Source: Thelonectria olida (lineage: Eukaryota > Ascomycota > Sordariomycetes > Hypocreales > Nectriaceae). Taken from it: a stretch of DNA of 64,000 nucleotides. Each line of letters opens with the position of its first letter. The stretch's first letter is position 1. The stretch covers positions 62,001-126,000 of the forward strand of contig JAGPYM010000056.1 of assembly GCA_020736575.1 (NCBI GenBank), in the 5' to 3' direction. This document shows, in pieces, positions 63,061-64,000 of the stretch. Under the pieces are notes generated by a model. It worked only from the letters and a program-made list of their open reading frames with translations, ran no database searches and was not told the DNA's origin. Both the position numbers and the translations under genes were made by a program.

Positions 63061-64000
63061 AGCTAACGATGTGGTTACTAGAGAGGGTTAGAGTGTTCTT
63101 GATTAACAAGTTGAAGAAGTCACGGGTTGGGCAGCTATTATATGAGTATCATTTGGTGTAAAGTTATTGCTGATAACTTCCCTGCTATACTTGCCTACTC
63201 CAAAGGATCAAGTGCCACCTCAGGAGTGATATGAGGCGTTGTCTTAATTCGATGACAATTTACTCTGTACTAATGGTCGCGATCGACATGTCCGGGCCAC
63301 TAAATGGGTTAGCTCTCCGGTAGCCAACAGCCTCAACTGCACTCACAGACGGGCATGGGCTCGGGTGCCTCCGGCCACTATACAACCATGACTCTTCCCC
63401 CAACAGAACAACCTCGCGTCAACCGTGCGTTTGCATCGATTAAGTTATATACAGGCATCCGTTCTGCCGCTACGGCATCAAATTCAACTCTGATAGATGT
63501 GAGTGTCGCAGGGCAAGAATCATATGCAGAGCCATGAATCGTGCACGCGGGGGATCCAATAAGATGCCTAGCAGTTGTCGCCGCCGCGGCTCAGTTCCTA
63601 CGCTGCCCCTGCTTTTTTGCGGGGGGTAAATCGCGAAGCCGAGACTAGACTTCATGCTTCTCCGACACTTGAACAGTTCAAGCATCTGCCAGGATCAATA
63701 TTGCGCCTCAAGAAGAAGGTGCGTCCGGCCTAGACACAATCCGCAAACGGTGACATACTATATACATATCCGCCTGGTCATCTGAGGCTTCTCAGAGCTG
63801 TGGTGAAACAGCTGACGTTCATCAGGGGCTGCAGTGTGGCTGGAAAACTCAGCCGTGCCAGACTCAAGCCCCTATATGGTCCTTGAGTACAGGTTCGATC
63901 AGAGACCAGACTCTCTCTGCCTATGCCTGCAGTGGGGTTTAATGTAGGGTCGGCTCTTTGGAATATGGAGACTCTGCGAGTTCTGGGACAGGGGAAGTTT
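63061..64000. other. Unassigned right end of the window
   Basis: Short unrecognised frames only. No continuation of the oleate hydratase sequence was found here. Confidence 0.4.

Overview
The window looks like a transposon-rich accessory region of a filamentous ascomycete (Pezizomycotina, probably a Sordariomycete). The evidence is short GT-AG introns of about 50-150 bp with CTAAC-like branch sites, fungal-specific families (HET, 2EXR, Est1-type, fungal RGS, Zn2Cys6, seven-helix proteins), Fot/pogo, Mutator-like, hAT, Tad-type LINE and copia elements, and a stratum of old sequence carrying TGG-to-TAG and CGA-to-TGA lesions typical of repeat-induced point mutation (RIP). No bacterial-type genes, tRNA, rRNA or CRISPR were seen.

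Left part (1-20 kb). A CorA-type Mg transporter (430-2295) is followed by an intact 5.7 kb copia retrotransposon with identical LTRs and a 5-bp target duplication (3301-8975), the OSCP subunit of mitochondrial ATP synthase (ATP5, 9916-10744), a solo LTR, a LINE relic abutting a 2EXR fragment, and a mitochondrial NAD-type carrier that lacks one helix (13710-14842). Next come a dispersed repeat holding an extremely AT-rich TA-flanked element (16422-17206) and a 2.7 kb pogo-type transposon (17345-20065).

Middle part (20-53 kb). A TIR element (20070-21359) carries a nested element made of TATAGC palindromes. Two identical 3.1 kb hAT transposons (21883-24984 and 49788-52889) lie in opposite orientation and bracket 24.8 kb. 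Their flanking 8-bp duplications are swapped, which indicates that the bracketed segment was inverted by recombination between the copies. The segment contains Mutator-like and Fot1-like relics, two solo LTR or LTR-like relics, decayed host genes (seven-helix protein, a small RRQSWSKED-type protein, HET, Est1-type protein) and plausible functional genes (Srk1/Rck2-like kinase, bZIP factor, an unidentified 291-aa protein, RGS protein, RING-H2 protein, membrane protein).

Right part (53-64 kb). A 157-aa chimera joins a complete Zn2Cys6 finger to the C-terminal half of a response-regulator receiver domain (53956-54484). It is followed by a degraded hAT element with 20-bp perfect inverted ends, two pogo relics, a second seven-helix membrane gene with one stop, and a truncated oleate hydratase pseudogene. 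Genes do not form a recognisable pathway or cluster. The main story is transposon insertion, old RIP-like decay, and more recent unmutated insertions (copia and the hAT pair) that were laid down after or outside that mutational regime. Family names come from memory of protein families; no database search was run.
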